A stretch of 64,000 bases of DNA from Alkalicoccobacillus murimartini (GTDB taxonomy: Bacteria; Bacillota; Bacilli; Bacillales; Bacillaceae_D), in contig NZ_JAUSUA010000002.1 in assembly GCF_030813245.1 (NCBI RefSeq), forward strand, positions 62,001-126,000, in the 5' to 3' direction. How positions within the stretch are numbered: position 1 is the first letter of the stretch; every line of letters begins with the position of its first letter. Made by a program: the position numbers and the translations under genes. The notes under the pieces were generated by a model, which did not search any database, was not told the DNA's origin, and saw nothing but the letters and a program-made list of their open reading frames with translations. Below are positions 1 through 8,420 of the stretch, piece after piece.

Positions 1-263
1 GTGTTACCTGTAGAAGCACAAATGATGGCTTTGCTGCCTTCTTCTTTGGCTTTAGCAACGGCCATGACCATGCCTCGATCTTTAAATGATCCAGTAGGAT
101 TAGCGCCCTCGTATTTGACGTGAATATCTACGCCCCATTCCTTAGAAAGCCTCTCTAACGGTACAAGTGGTGTATTCCCTTCCGATAACGATAGAGATGG
201 TGTATCTTCTGAGACAGGCAGATATTCCTGATATTCTTTAATAAGACCCTTCCAGCTACTCAT
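1..263 (-). CDS. thrC: Threonine synthase, N-terminal part (runs off the left edge)
   Basis: The minus-strand reading begins [17 protein letters not shown] and continues through [10 protein letters not shown] and [13 protein letters not shown] to ASTGNT, where the window ends. These are the N-terminal motifs of the PLP enzyme that converts O-phosphohomoserine to threonine; the Lys of SFKDR is the PLP-binding lysine. Only about 88 residues are visible. The start codon lies 1 nt past the hom stop codon and its purine-rich ribosome binding site sits inside the end of hom, so the two genes are translationally linked in a thr operon running leftward. Confidence 0.95.
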   Translation of the reverse strand, partial: MSSWKGLIKEYQEYLPVSEDTPSLSLSEGNTPLVPLERLSKEWGVDIHVKYEGANPTGSFKDRGMVMAVAKAKEEGSKAIICASTGN

Positions 264-264
264 G

Positions 265-1575
265 TTAATTTCCCCCTTCAACGCAATAACTGCTTTCAAC
301 TGACTCCACGACTTCAACATTTTTTAATCGCTCAAGTAGACCTTCAAATGTTTGTTTGCTTGTTTTGTGAGTGACTACAATGATTTCTGCTAGCTCTTCT
401 CCTTCAACAGGTAATTGCAAAAGCTTTTCAAAGCTAACATCATATTCAGCAAACAAAGAAGTAATAGCAGAGAATGTACCCGTACGATCAGGCACTTTAA
501 GTCGGATGAAATACTGTGAGTTAATCTCCTCAGAAGACTTTAACAACTTTTCATTCATCGGAGCGAGTACACTTTTCCCATTAACTCCAAGTCTCATATT
601 CTTCATAACAGTTACTAAATCCGAGACTACAGCTGTTGCTGTTGGAAGTGAGCCAGCACCCGGTCCATAAAACATCGTCTCTCCAACGGCCTCACCATGA
701 ATGTATACAGCATTATATTCATTATGAACCGAGGACAATGGATGTTCATTTGGCAATAACGTTGGACGCACACTGACATCAATTTTTCCTTTTGTCCGAT
801 CAGCTATTCCAATTAATTTGACCGTGTAACCGAGTCGATCTGCATACTTAAGGTCCACATCAGAAATGGTGCTAATCCCTTGAACAGAGACATCATCCAG
901 ACTAATTGGAGAAGAGAATCCAAGTGTTGCAAGGATCGCCATTTTTCGTGCTGCGTCTAATCCTTCCACATCAGCAGTTGGATCGCTCTCAGCAAATCCA
1001 AGCTCTTGCGCCTGTTTTAGTACTTCATCATAAGAGCTTCCTTTTGTACTCATCTTCGTTAATATATAGTTTGTTGTTCCATTAACAATTCCCATGATTT
1101 TTGTAATGCGGTCAGCTGATAACCCGTCTGACAAGCTACGAAGGATAGGAATTCCTCCTGCTACACTTGCCTCGTAATAAAGGTCACAGTCGTTTTCAAC
1201 AGCTGCTTTGAGCAGCTCGGCACCATGAATGGCCATTAAGTCTTTGTTGGCTGTTACTACGTGTTTATGATTCAAAAGAGCACGTAAGAGCCACTCCTTT
1301 GTCTGCTCGACCCCACCTATTACTTCAACGATTACATCGATGTCTTCATCATTAATTACCTCGTATGGATCTTCAGTCAAAAGAGTATCCTCAAATGAGT
1401 TCTCTCTTAACTTCTGCTTATCACGCACAAGCACCTTTTTAATCTCCACTGGGCAGCCTACTTGATGCTGCAACTCTTTTTGGTGGCGAGTAATGATAGA
1501 TGCCACCCCTGTTCCTACCGTTCCAAGCCCAAGTAGTCCTACTTTTACAGACTCTGCCACAACTCCCACTCCCAT
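265..1575 (-). CDS. hom: Homoserine dehydrogenase
   Basis: This cytoplasmic enzyme reduces aspartate semialdehyde to homoserine with NAD(P)H, at the branch point to threonine and methionine. The N-terminal Rossmann motif [12 protein letters not shown] is followed by the catalytic-domain signatures [19 protein letters not shown] and [11 protein letters not shown]. The C-terminal part, about residues 355-430, is an ACT domain ([14 protein letters not shown]), as usual for Gram-positive Hom. The 436-residue length is typical. The first in-frame ATG has a weak ribosome binding site; GTG codons at residues 3 and 6 are alternative starts, the second lying just after a GGGAG motif. thrC follows immediately, while yutH upstream is separated by a terminator. 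Confidence 0.96.
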   Translation of the reverse strand: MGVGVVAESVKVGLLGLGTVGTGVASIITRHQKELQHQVGCPVEIKKVLVRDKQKLRENSFEDTLLTEDPYEVINDEDIDVIVEVIGGVEQTKEWLLRALLNHKHVVTANKDLMAIHGAELLKAAVENDCDLYYEASVAGGIPILRSLSDGLSADRITKIMGIVNGTTNYILTKMSTKGSSYDEVLKQAQELGFAESDPTADVEGLDAARKMAILATLGFSSPISLDDVSVQGISTISDVDLKYADRLGYTVKLIGIADRTKGKIDVSVRPTLLPNEHPLSSVHNEYNAVYIHGEAVGETMFYGPGAGSLPTATAVVSDLVTVMKNMRLGVNGKSVLAPMNEKLLKSSEEINSQYFIRLKVPDRTGTFSAITSLFAEYDVSFEKLLQLPVEGEELAEIIVVTHKTSKQTFEGLLERLKNVEVVESVESSYCVEGGN

Positions 1576-1686
1576 CTACTCTCTAAAAATACAGTTGTAT
1601 ATATATACTGGACATTATAGACCTGATTCCTGCTTAAAACAAGAACCTTCTGAAAGTTTACGCACAACCTGTCTGTATATTCAAAA

Positions 1687-1719
1687 TAAAAAACCGTTTC
1701 TATAATAGAAGCGGTTTTT
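1687..1719 (-). terminator. Rho-independent terminator after yutH
   Basis: Minus-strand hairpin with AAAACCG/CGGTTTT outer arms and a TTCTA/TAGAA inner stem, followed by a T run. It begins 5 nt after the yutH stop codon and separates yutH from hom. Confidence 0.85.
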
Positions 1720-1723
1720 CGGC

Positions 1724-2758
1724 TTAAAGCCAATCAACTTTAGGGAATCCAGTTGGGGTGTTCGGAAGATGTCGTTCTTGGGCAAAACGATGGAGAAATG
1801 TCTCATTCACCTTTTCATCCTCAATTAAACGTAAAAATGACTGACCAAGCTTTTGTTGTTCAATTGGAATTTGACAGCGATAATAGTCTTCAATCAATTC
1901 AAAATAATGAACAGGATATAGTAAACGTGCATACATTAACCGCCAACTATTTGCCGAGATCGATTGATGCTGTTGGTACCCTTCAAGAAAATCATGCGCT
2001 TCCTTCCAGCTTCTATCATCTGAAAGTTGTTGCCTCCTGCCACGCATCCATTCGGCAAGATCTCTCGCTGGGTGATCAAAGACAAACGCTGTAGGTGGTT
2101 TAATCATTCCACCATAAGAAGAGAGTGAGATCCACGCCTTATCAGAGAAGCGTCTGTGACAAAGCGTACCGGCCTGGTATTCATCGCCCGCTCCATCCAA
2201 ATTTGTGTCCACAACGTACTGAATGGCGTTCTCGGATAATCCCATAAAATAAGGATAGGTAGTCAGGAATGTTTCATCTACTATGGTCTGAGGACCTTGC
2301 ATATATAGTTGTTCATACCAATCTTCAAGCTGTTCTAATCTAGTTGTCCAGATCCTGCCCCACTGACCAAACAGCTCCTGCTGACTAACTCTTGATTGAA
2401 CCTGTCTACCAAAATGATGCCATGAAGCCAAATGTTCTCCCATTTCTCTGCCGTGTCTAGGAAGTGGTTGAAGCCTCACTTGATTAGGTGCAGGCAGTTG
2501 GCATAGATACATTTCTGTGCCTTCAATTAACCCAACATTTGCTCCATGTACTGTAGGAATTAACTCTGGAACTGTCGTATCCCCGGCACCTCGTAAAAAT
2601 GAAACAAATGTCATCATGTCAGTCTCTGCTGAAGCACTCTCGTCTTTTGGAAACAAAATATAAGCCTGCCCACCTGCCTCAAAACACTCATACCCATCAA
2701 GTGTAAATCGTTTTTCACTGTACAAACGATAACTATCGTAGATGTTTCGTTCAAACAT
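1724..2758 (-). CDS. yutH: Spore coat-associated protein YutH-like
   Basis: A protein of about 344 residues starting MFERNIYDSYRLYSEKRF, with a strong GGAGGG ribosome binding site 6 nt before this ATG; an upstream in-frame start lacks one. Gene order (next to hom and divergent from yutG) and the phosphotransferase-like layout match the YutH/CotI/CotS group of spore-coat proteins, which have a degenerate aminoglycoside-kinase fold. Visible pieces fitting that fold are the GREMGEHLASWHHFG helix and LCHRRFSDKAW, where a kinase would carry its catalytic loop; the expected HGD motif is altered, suggesting a non-catalytic member. It is presumably made in the mother cell. No sigma-E or sigma-K promoter was assigned. 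Confidence 0.8.
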   Translation of the reverse strand: MFERNIYDSYRLYSEKRFTLDGYECFEAGGQAYILFPKDESASAETDMMTFVSFLRGAGDTTVPELIPTVHGANVGLIEGTEMYLCQLPAPNQVRLQPLPRHGREMGEHLASWHHFGRQVQSRVSQQELFGQWGRIWTTRLEQLEDWYEQLYMQGPQTIVDETFLTTYPYFMGLSENAIQYVVDTNLDGAGDEYQAGTLCHRRFSDKAWISLSSYGGMIKPPTAFVFDHPARDLAEWMRGRRQQLSDDRSWKEAHDFLEGYQQHQSISANSWRLMYARLLYPVHYFELIEDYYRCQIPIEQQKLGQSFLRLIEDEKVNETFLHRFAQERHLPNTPTGFPKVDWL

Positions 2759-2870
2759 AAATACCCTCCTTCCACCCTGCTTCGTTATATGTAGTCTATG
2801 ACCCATTCGCATAAAATGTGTTCAGCAATCGTAGACTAGAAAAAGTAGTTTGGGATAAAGGAGCGATTGT

Positions 2871-3410
2871 ATGAAAAAAGACAAACCAAGTGAAGAGCTT
2901 GAGACAAAAGCAAGAGAGTGGTTGCTGGCTAGAGGGGTAACTATTGACCATATCGCTGAATTAGTTCATTTCCTTCAGGTAGCCTATCATCCCACGCTAA
3001 CTCTTGATTTGTGTAAAGTGAATGTAGAGCGTGTGATATCCAAAAGAGAAGTTCAAAATGCCATCCTTACTGGTATTCAACTTGATATATTAACTGAACA
3101 AAATTTACTGGAGTCTCCACTTCAAGGAATCTTAGAGAGGGACGAAGGCTTATATGGAATTGACGAAATTATTGCCCTGTCCATTGTAAATATCTATGGT
3201 TCCATTGGGTTCACTAATTACGGCTATATCGATAAATTAAAGCCGGGCATCTTAAAAGAATTAAATAATAAAACAGATGGAGCATGTCATACATTTCTTG
3301 ATGATATTGTAGGTGCCATAGCAGCGGCAGCTTCAAGCAGACTGGCCCACAGTATGGAAGCAGCAGAGATTAATCAAACAGATTCCACTCAGCCAGAGAT
3401 CGATGGGTGA
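2871..3410 (+). CDS. yutG: Phosphatidylglycerophosphatase A family protein YutG
   Basis: A 179-residue soluble protein preceded by AAAGGAG. It has the PgpA-family core: LARGV near the N-terminus, LTLDLCKVNVERVISKREVQNAIL, the GLYGIDEIIALSIVNIYGSIGFTNYGYIDKLKPG segment and the C-terminal HTFLDDIVGAIAAAAS motif with conserved acidic residues. The family includes Mg-dependent phosphatidylglycerophosphate phosphatases, but the Bacillus YutG subgroup lacks the membrane helices of E. coli PgpA, so its substrate is uncertain. It is divergent from yutH and convergent with yutF, whose 3' end it overlaps by 41 bp. Confidence 0.8.
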   Translation: MKKDKPSEELETKAREWLLARGVTIDHIAELVHFLQVAYHPTLTLDLCKVNVERVISKREVQNAILTGIQLDILTEQNLLESPLQGILERDEGLYGIDEIIALSIVNIYGSIGFTNYGYIDKLKPGILKELNNKTDGACHTFLDDIVGAIAAAASSRLAHSMEAAEINQTDSTQPEIDG

Positions 3411-4137
3411 ACGTAGGTCTTACTTTTACCGATTGTAAATCTTCTTCAGATGTTACTCCTGAATAGACAAGCAATGTATCCAACCCACCATGAATACCAG
3501 CAAGAATATCTGTTTGATAATTGTCTCCGATCATAAGCGTGTCTTCAATTGTTGTGCCTAAAACGTCTATTGCTTGTTCAATGATGATGGACTCAGGTTT
3601 GCCTGCAAAAATAGGCTGTGTTTTAGATGCTGTTGCAATCGCAGCCACAATTGATCCATTTCCCGGAATTAATCCTTCTTCACTTGGAATCGCATTGTCT
3701 CCATTTGTGGCAATAAACGTGGCCCCCTGTTGAATAAGAAGCGAAGCACGTTTGATTTTCTCATACGTAACCTCACGATCGAGTCCCACCACAACGTAGT
3801 CTACACCTTGAGAAGCTTCTACATGACCTGCCTGACTTAGCGCTGCTCGTAATCCTGTTTCACCGATGATATAGACTCGAGCGTTGGGCTTCTGTTCACT
3901 TAAGTAAGCAGCCGTTGCCATGCCTGAGGTAAAAACATGCTTTTCATCAGCTGGTACAGAAAACCCACGTAAGTGAGATGCAACCGCCTCTGGTGTTTTG
4001 GTAGAATTATTTGTGACAAAAAGATACGGTAGATTTCTTTTCTTTAGTTCATGTACAAAGGCAACGGCTTCTGGTATAGCCGTTCCGCCTCTATACATTG
4101 TTCCATCTAGGTCAATCAAATAGCCTTTGTAGCTCAT
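3370..4137 (-). CDS. yutF: HAD-superfamily NagD-type phosphatase YutF
   Basis: Cytoplasmic phosphatase of the NagD/4-nitrophenylphosphatase subfamily. HAD motif I is LIDLDGTMYRGG (nucleophile and acid/base Asp), motif II is FVTNNST, the Lys of AGKPE is motif III and MIGDNYQTDILAG is motif IV; the cap domain lies between motifs II and III. The start MSYKGYLIDLDG was chosen because GAGAGGAG lies 7 nt upstream, while the longer reading has no ribosome binding site. Its last 41 bp overlap the convergent yutG gene, so antisense interference between the two transcripts is possible. Confidence 0.88.
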   Translation of the reverse strand: MSYKGYLIDLDGTMYRGGTAIPEAVAFVHELKKRNLPYLFVTNNSTKTPEAVASHLRGFSVPADEKHVFTSGMATAAYLSEQKPNARVYIIGETGLRAALSQAGHVEASQGVDYVVVGLDREVTYEKIKRASLLIQQGATFIATNGDNAIPSEEGLIPGNGSIVAAIATASKTQPIFAGKPESIIIEQAIDVLGTTIEDTLMIGDNYQTDILAGIHGGLDTLLVYSGVTSEEDLQSVKVRPTFTHRSLAEWNLFD

Positions 4138-4156
4138 ACGTATGCTCCTCTCGCTC

Positions 4157-4190
4157 AAAACAAGCCGCCCATTATTGGACGGCTTGTTTT
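4157..4190 (-). terminator. Terminator after the SufR-like regulator
   Basis: Long stem AAAACAAGCCG/CGGCTTGTTTT with a 6-nt loop, just downstream of the regulator stop codon at 4194 and before yutF. Confidence 0.85.
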
Positions 4191-4193
4191 GGC

Positions 4194-4829
4194 TTATGTT
4201 GTTTGTTTCTTAATCGTATAGATACAGTGTGCGTCTCCATTTTCCGCCATACAGGTATCGCGCTCTACTTCATCCGTACCAAGCAGCTCCTTAAACAGAC
4301 GTTTCTCACAGGTACATGCAATTGGATACGATTTAGCAACTTGAGCAATGGGACAGTTATATTCAATAAATTGGAAAGAACCATCTTCCTTTTCGTTCCA
4401 TTCAACCATGTATCCCTGTTCATTCTGTATTGTAGCGAGTGCTTCCACGCGTTCACTCAAATCTCCTGTCACCATAGGTTTATAGGATTGGTGAAGCCTT
4501 GTATGACGTTTCTCAAACAACTGATTAATGGTTTCTGCTCCGTACATGGAGCGTAAATCCTCTAAAAAACCTAAAGACAAATGACTATAGTTTCGTGGAA
4601 AGTTTTCACTGCCCAAGTCAGTCAGATAGTATTTATGAACAGGTCGGCCCATCGTTTGACGCACGACACGAGACGTGATGAGTTGTTCTTCTTCCAACCC
4701 ACGTAAGTGACGCCTAACAGCCATCTCTGTGATATTTAGTTCCGCAGCAAGCTCTGCTGTAGTCAGCTCGTGCCAACGCTTTAACAGTGTTAATACGGTT
4801 GAGCGAGTCGAAGTTGTTTGGTCTCTCAT
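4194..4829 (-). CDS. DeoR/SufR-type winged-helix regulator with Cys-rich C-terminus
   Basis: The N-terminus is a winged HTH (TVLTLLKRWHELTTAELAAELNITEMAVRRHLRGLEEEQLI). The C-terminus carries NCPIAQVAKSYPIACTCEKRLFKELLG and then DTCMAENGDAHCIYTI, a cysteine arrangement like the Fe-S-sensing cyanobacterial SufR family. The likely role is redox or iron-sulfur-dependent gene control. The start MRDQTTSTR is preceded by AAGGTGG at good spacing. The target is unknown: the suf operon lies 28 kb away, and no matching operator was identified. A single-gene transcript is suggested by the terminator behind it. Confidence 0.75.
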   Translation of the reverse strand: MRDQTTSTRSTVLTLLKRWHELTTAELAAELNITEMAVRRHLRGLEEEQLITSRVVRQTMGRPVHKYYLTDLGSENFPRNYSHLSLGFLEDLRSMYGAETINQLFEKRHTRLHQSYKPMVTGDLSERVEALATIQNEQGYMVEWNEKEDGSFQFIEYNCPIAQVAKSYPIACTCEKRLFKELLGTDEVERDTCMAENGDAHCIYTIKKQTT

Positions 4830-4894
4830 TCCGTCCACCACCTTACGTTCATTGTAAGCGATGGATGTTCTTTTTGTAAAATAACAGGACTTGA

Positions 4895-5338
4895 TCAGTC
4901 TTTTGGAAGGAAAGCAGATACAGGTCCAAGCTCGTTTTCTATATACGTGCGGACATTCATTGGAAAATCCGTTAATGCTTGCTTTTGATGTTGAAGGATC
5001 TCATATAATTGGTCATGATCTATTTTCCCCGAAGGTTGAATGATGTCTTTTCTACACTCTAAAACCACTTTAAGTGACTCGCCATTATCATGACTGATAA
5101 CTTTTTCGTCAACAAGTATATCCACAATATCAGCATAGCTGCCCGGGTCACGCATAATAAATCCATCAATAATATTATTGCCAACATCAATTATGGATTC
5201 AATCAACATATAACACACACGTTCGAGAGCCAGATCCTGTATGGCATCCTCTCTCTTTTTAAGCTTTTCCAATAACAGAAAAAGCGACTCCATATAGTTC
5301 AGGGTCGTATCAATTGTTTTTCGATCAACAAAATACAT
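4895..5338 (-). CDS. yutE: DUF86/HepT-like protein YutE
   Basis: A helical 147-residue protein (MYFVDRKTIDTTLNYMESLFLLLEKL) with the DUF86 signature ALERVCYMLIESIIDVGNNIIDGF, at the syntenic yutE position. DUF86 includes the HepT toxins of HEPN-MNT modules, which use an R-X4-6-H-X-Y RNase motif. Here the corresponding stretch is CRKDIIQPSGKIDHDQLY, without the His-X-Tyr, and no MNT nucleotidyltransferase antitoxin is adjacent. It is therefore probably not an active HepT toxin. Function unknown. Confidence 0.75.
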   Translation of the reverse strand: MYFVDRKTIDTTLNYMESLFLLLEKLKKREDAIQDLALERVCYMLIESIIDVGNNIIDGFIMRDPGSYADIVDILVDEKVISHDNGESLKVVLECRKDIIQPSGKIDHDQLYEILQHQKQALTDFPMNVRTYIENELGPVSAFLPKD

Positions 5339-5418
5339 GACTTTGCCATCCTTTCATCTGTAAGCGTGCTCAATAAAACGTAATGGCTAAGGGCACCCTA
5401 GAAAGTAGGAGGTGTCGT

Positions 5419-5682
5419 ATGGCCAAGAAACCAGATCAACCTGATTATCATGACTTCAAAAACGTTGAAGACATGCACAATTATATCATTCCAGAAGGTA
5501 CACCCGAAGGTCCCTATGGTTCGCCAATTGGTAAGCATACACCCGTTGAGGGAAAAAGCACCGAGTGGGAACATGGGCAGCGAACGTACAGCGCCTTTAA
5601 TTATGTAAATAAGGACCTGCATCAGCATACTCCTCGGAAGTATCCTGGCCATCATCCTCCACATGATTCCTCATCAAAATGA
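5419..5682 (+). CDS. Small hydrophilic protein of unknown function (yutC position)
   Basis: An 87-residue protein starting MAKKPDQPDYHDFKN, with a near-perfect AGGAGGTG ribosome binding site 5 nt upstream; a longer in-frame reading has none. It is rich in Pro, His, Gly and charged residues (PEGTPEGPYGSPIGKHTPVEGKS, and YPGHHPPHD near the end), has no membrane segment and is probably poorly structured. Its place between yutE and yutD resembles the position of yutC in B. subtilis, but I cannot confirm homology. A terminator follows. Confidence 0.7.
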   Translation: MAKKPDQPDYHDFKNVEDMHNYIIPEGTPEGPYGSPIGKHTPVEGKSTEWEHGQRTYSAFNYVNKDLHQHTPRKYPGHHPPHDSSSK

Positions 5683-5696
5683 AGTCAGCATGAATT

Positions 5697-5722
5697 AGAG
5701 AGGGCTTATTTGCCCTCTTTTT
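5697..5722 (+). terminator. Terminator after the small yutC-position gene
   Basis: AGAGGGC/GCCCTCT stem with a 6-nt loop and TTTTT on the plus strand. It overlaps the last codons of the convergent yutD gene. Confidence 0.85.
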
Positions 5723-6020
5723 GCTTATTTTTGCCCTTCTCTGTACGCTTTTTCACACGCTTCAAAACAAAATACGCACAACCAAAATTACAGTATTCAT
5801 ATAAATAATCAGGAAGTGTGCTTATTTTTGAATCATAGGTTGATTTTTTATGTTTATCCTCAAAAAAACCTCTAAGCCTTAACTGGTTATAACCCCAGTC
5901 GCCAACAATATAGTCGTATTTATTTAAAATATCGCTGTACCGCGATTTGAAGGCTTCTTCATCCCATCCTTGCTTAATATCCTCAACCAATTCAAATTGA
6001 AGTTCTTGAATTGTAACCAT
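5706..6020 (-). CDS. yutD: YutD family protein (DUF1027)
   Basis: A protein of about 104 residues with the family core SRYSDILNKYDYIVGDWGYNQLRLRGFF and DYLYEYCNFGCAYFVLKRV. A very basic Lys-rich tail follows. The start MVTIQELQF is chosen because GAGGTG lies just upstream; the GTG three codons earlier is too close to it. YutD proteins are conserved in Firmicutes next to lipA and yutE but their role is unknown. Overlaps the plus-strand terminator at its 3' end. Confidence 0.82.
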   Translation of the reverse strand: MVTIQELQFELVEDIKQGWDEEAFKSRYSDILNKYDYIVGDWGYNQLRLRGFFEDKHKKSTYDSKISTLPDYLYEYCNFGCAYFVLKRVKKRTEKGKNKQKEGK

Positions 6021-6093
6021 CGCGCACACCTCACGTTTCTTTTTTTCATTGTATCACAAGCATACATTGGCAGGAAATGATCTATTAAGACAT

Positions 6094-6134
6094 AAAAACA
6101 GATAGCTAACGTGTATGACCACACGAGCTATCTG
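6094..6134 (-). terminator. Terminator after lipA
   Basis: Stem CAGATAGCT/AGCTATCTG with an inner GTGT/ACAC pairing, followed by TTTTT on the minus strand, 16 nt after the lipA stop codon. Confidence 0.8.
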
Positions 6135-6149
6135 CTCATTCAACTCATC

Positions 6150-7082
6150 TTATTTAACAGCCGTTTCATTTTGAACTTTTTTCGCCTCTTCATTTACTTG
6201 AGCTTGGTTCACTTGCTCATCCGCATGATAGGAAGAACGGACTAATGGACCAGCTTCACAATGACTGAAACCTTTGCTCATGGCAATTTCGCGTAACTCT
6301 GCAAACTCATCCGGGTGGTAATATTTCTGTACCTTCAAATGTTTCTTTGTTGGCTGAAGATACTGACCAATCGTCATGATGTTCACATTATTTGCACGCA
6401 AGTCATCCATGGTTTCAATGATTTCTTCCTTTGTTTCGCCAAGACCAATCATTAAGCTTGATTTGGTTGGAATATCCTCATGCATTTCTTTTGCACGACG
6501 AAGAAATTCAAGCGTGCGATCATAGGTTGCACGCGCACGAACTCTTGGTGAAAGTCTGCGAACCGTTTCAATATTATGATTCATGATATTTGGTCGCGCT
6601 CCCATTAATGTACGCAAGCTCTCTTCATTACCTAACATATCTGATGGTAAGACTTCAATTGTACAAAATGGATTCTTGCGACGAATCGCTCGAACCGTCT
6701 CTGCAAATACTTCTGCTCCGCCATCCTTTAGATCATCTCTTGCAACGGCTGTAATGACCACGTGCTTCAGCCCCATATCACCCACTGAATCAGCCACGCG
6801 TTCTGGCTCTTCTAAATCAAGCTCGGTTGGAAGACCTGTTTTAACCGCACAGAAGCGACAGGCCCTTGTACAGATATCCCCAAGGATCATAAATGTAGCT
6901 GTCTTTCTTACAGCCCAGCATTCATGAATGTTTGGACATCGCGCTTCCTCACACACCGTATGTAGTTTTTTCTCACGCATCATCTTCTTTAGACCTTTAT
7001 AGGAATCATTAGTATTAAGCTTGATTTTAAGCCATTCTGGCTTGCGAATATGCTCCTCTTTCTTTGACAACCTATTCACCAT
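6150..7082 (-). CDS. lipA: Lipoyl synthase (radical SAM)
   Basis: Inserts two sulfurs into protein-bound octanoyl groups to make lipoyl cofactor. The auxiliary 4Fe-4S cluster motif is [12 protein letters not shown] and the radical-SAM cluster motif is CTRACRFC; the C-terminal family motif [10 protein letters not shown] is present. The 310-residue length fits. It belongs functionally with gcvH in this window, whose product carries the lipoyl group; in B. subtilis GcvH is the entry point of lipoylation. The gene is monocistronic, with its own terminator, and is divergent from lytH. Confidence 0.97.
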   Translation of the reverse strand: MVNRLSKKEEHIRKPEWLKIKLNTNDSYKGLKKMMREKKLHTVCEEARCPNIHECWAVRKTATFMILGDICTRACRFCAVKTGLPTELDLEEPERVADSVGDMGLKHVVITAVARDDLKDGGAEVFAETVRAIRRKNPFCTIEVLPSDMLGNEESLRTLMGARPNIMNHNIETVRRLSPRVRARATYDRTLEFLRRAKEMHEDIPTKSSLMIGLGETKEEIIETMDDLRANNVNIMTIGQYLQPTKKHLKVQKYYHPDEFAELREIAMSKGFSHCEAGPLVRSSYHADEQVNQAQVNEEAKKVQNETAVK

Positions 7083-7252
7083 CCTTACTAATCACATCTA
7101 TTTTTGTATCTATTCTCATTATTACTTTATCATGAACCCATTCAATAGCCAAATCACACTTTTTAAAAATTCCCAAAGTTTCTCTGCAATATTTTTTCCT
7201 TGTCCGCTCAAACTACTGACAAACCCCTATTTTTGGAAGGAGCAGTTTATTT

Positions 7253-8254
7253 ATGCACCGCAACCGTCTTTTTTTTATCGTACTCACTATTTTACTCTGC
7301 GTTCAATGGCTGCTTCCTCAAACAGGACATGCAGCAGAACAGACAGACACAACCTATGAAGATCGATTCACCCTCTACAAAACGACAGAGACACTTACAA
7401 ACGTTCCATGGTATTACCTTGCAGCTGTAGATACGTACGAACGAGGACTTAGAAAGGCTCTTCGCGACAGAGATGAGGAGCAAGGACTTATCTCCATTTT
7501 CTATTCTCCTTCTCAATGGGCAGGTCCCCTAAATCCTGACTTGGGAGATACCAATCCTTTATCGATTAGCGTGTTTGGTGGGGTTGGTATGGATGGGGAT
7601 GGAGATGGGATTGCAGATCGGTTTAATGATGCTGATATTTTATATACATTCGCTCATTTTCTAGAAAAATACGGATTTAAACAAGAAGATATGCGCATTG
7701 CCCTTTGGGAGTATTATAAGCGCGAGCAATCCGTTAACATTGTGCAATCACATGCCAAGACGTATAAAACCTTTGGCCATCTTGACCTCCATAAACATAG
7801 CTTTGTAATGCCACTACACGCAAACTATAGTTATCGAAGCACATGGGGAGCTAAACGTGGCTGGGGTGGACGTCGAATACATGAAGGCACTGATTTATTC
7901 GCAGGCTACGGTGTCCCTATTCAGTCCGCTTCTTATGGAACAGTTGAGCTAATTGGCTGGAACAATTATGGCGGATGGAGAGTAGGTATCCGTGATTTGG
8001 ATAACAACTACCATTATTACGCCCACCTTAGCGGCTTCGAAAAAGGCTTAAAAAAAGGGGATGTCGTTAAAGCTGGTCAAGTTGTCGGGTACTGCGGAAG
8101 CTCCGGATATGGAAAACCAGGTACACAAGGCAAATTCCCTCCGCACCTTCACTATGGAATGTATCGAGATAATGGTGTAACCGAATGGTCCTTTGATCCC
8201 TATCCTCTGCTAAAAAGCTGGGAGAGACAGGCGTATAAGGATAGGAAGAAATAA
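7253..8254 (+). CDS. lytH: Secreted M23 peptidase, L-Ala-D-Glu endopeptidase LytH-like
   Basis: A 333-residue exported protein with the signal peptide MHRNRLFFIVLTILLCVQWLLPQTGHAA. A spacer with lysozyme-like features precedes the C-terminal M23 (LytM) domain, whose zinc ligands are in RIHEGTDLFAGYG (His, Asp) and HLHYG, with YYAHLSG between. In B. subtilis LytH trims cross-links in spore cortex peptidoglycan and lies beside lipA, as here. The ribosome binding site is GGAAGGAG. Confidence 0.9.
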   Translation: MHRNRLFFIVLTILLCVQWLLPQTGHAAEQTDTTYEDRFTLYKTTETLTNVPWYYLAAVDTYERGLRKALRDRDEEQGLISIFYSPSQWAGPLNPDLGDTNPLSISVFGGVGMDGDGDGIADRFNDADILYTFAHFLEKYGFKQEDMRIALWEYYKREQSVNIVQSHAKTYKTFGHLDLHKHSFVMPLHANYSYRSTWGAKRGWGGRRIHEGTDLFAGYGVPIQSASYGTVELIGWNNYGGWRVGIRDLDNNYHYYAHLSGFEKGLKKGDVVKAGQVVGYCGSSGYGKPGTQGKFPPHLHYGMYRDNGVTEWSFDPYPLLKSWERQAYKDRKK

Positions 8255-8265
8255 CTTCCTAAAAA

Positions 8266-8300
8266 AGAGGAGCTATCCACATTGGGACAGCTCCTTTTGT
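8266..8300. terminator. Bidirectional terminator between lytH and the NSS transporter operon
   Basis: Stem GGAGCTATCC/GGGACAGCTCC with T runs on both sides in the respective directions. It can stop both the plus-strand lytH and the minus-strand transporter transcripts. Confidence 0.85.
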
Positions 8301-8420
8301 TTATTTATTTTCAGCTTCTCTTCGTTTTGTTGCTTTCTTAGCATTCATAATACTGAAGATCAAACCGCCCCAAACAATAGAGGTACTTAGAATAAGCATG
8401 ACAATTGCACTTGTACTCAT
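8301..8420 (-). CDS. metS: MetS-type small subunit of the NSS transporter (39 aa)
   Basis: A 39-residue one-helix membrane protein, MSTSAIVMLILSTSIVWGGLI followed by a short basic tail (AKKATKRREAENK). Its ATG overlaps the stop codon of the upstream transporter (TAATG), giving translational coupling. Such micro-subunits are known partners of methionine/alanine NSS transporters (MetPS of Corynebacterium), where the small protein is needed for activity. It is easily missed because of its length. Confidence 0.85.
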   Translation of the reverse strand: MSTSAIVMLILSTSIVWGGLIFSIMNAKKATKRREAENK

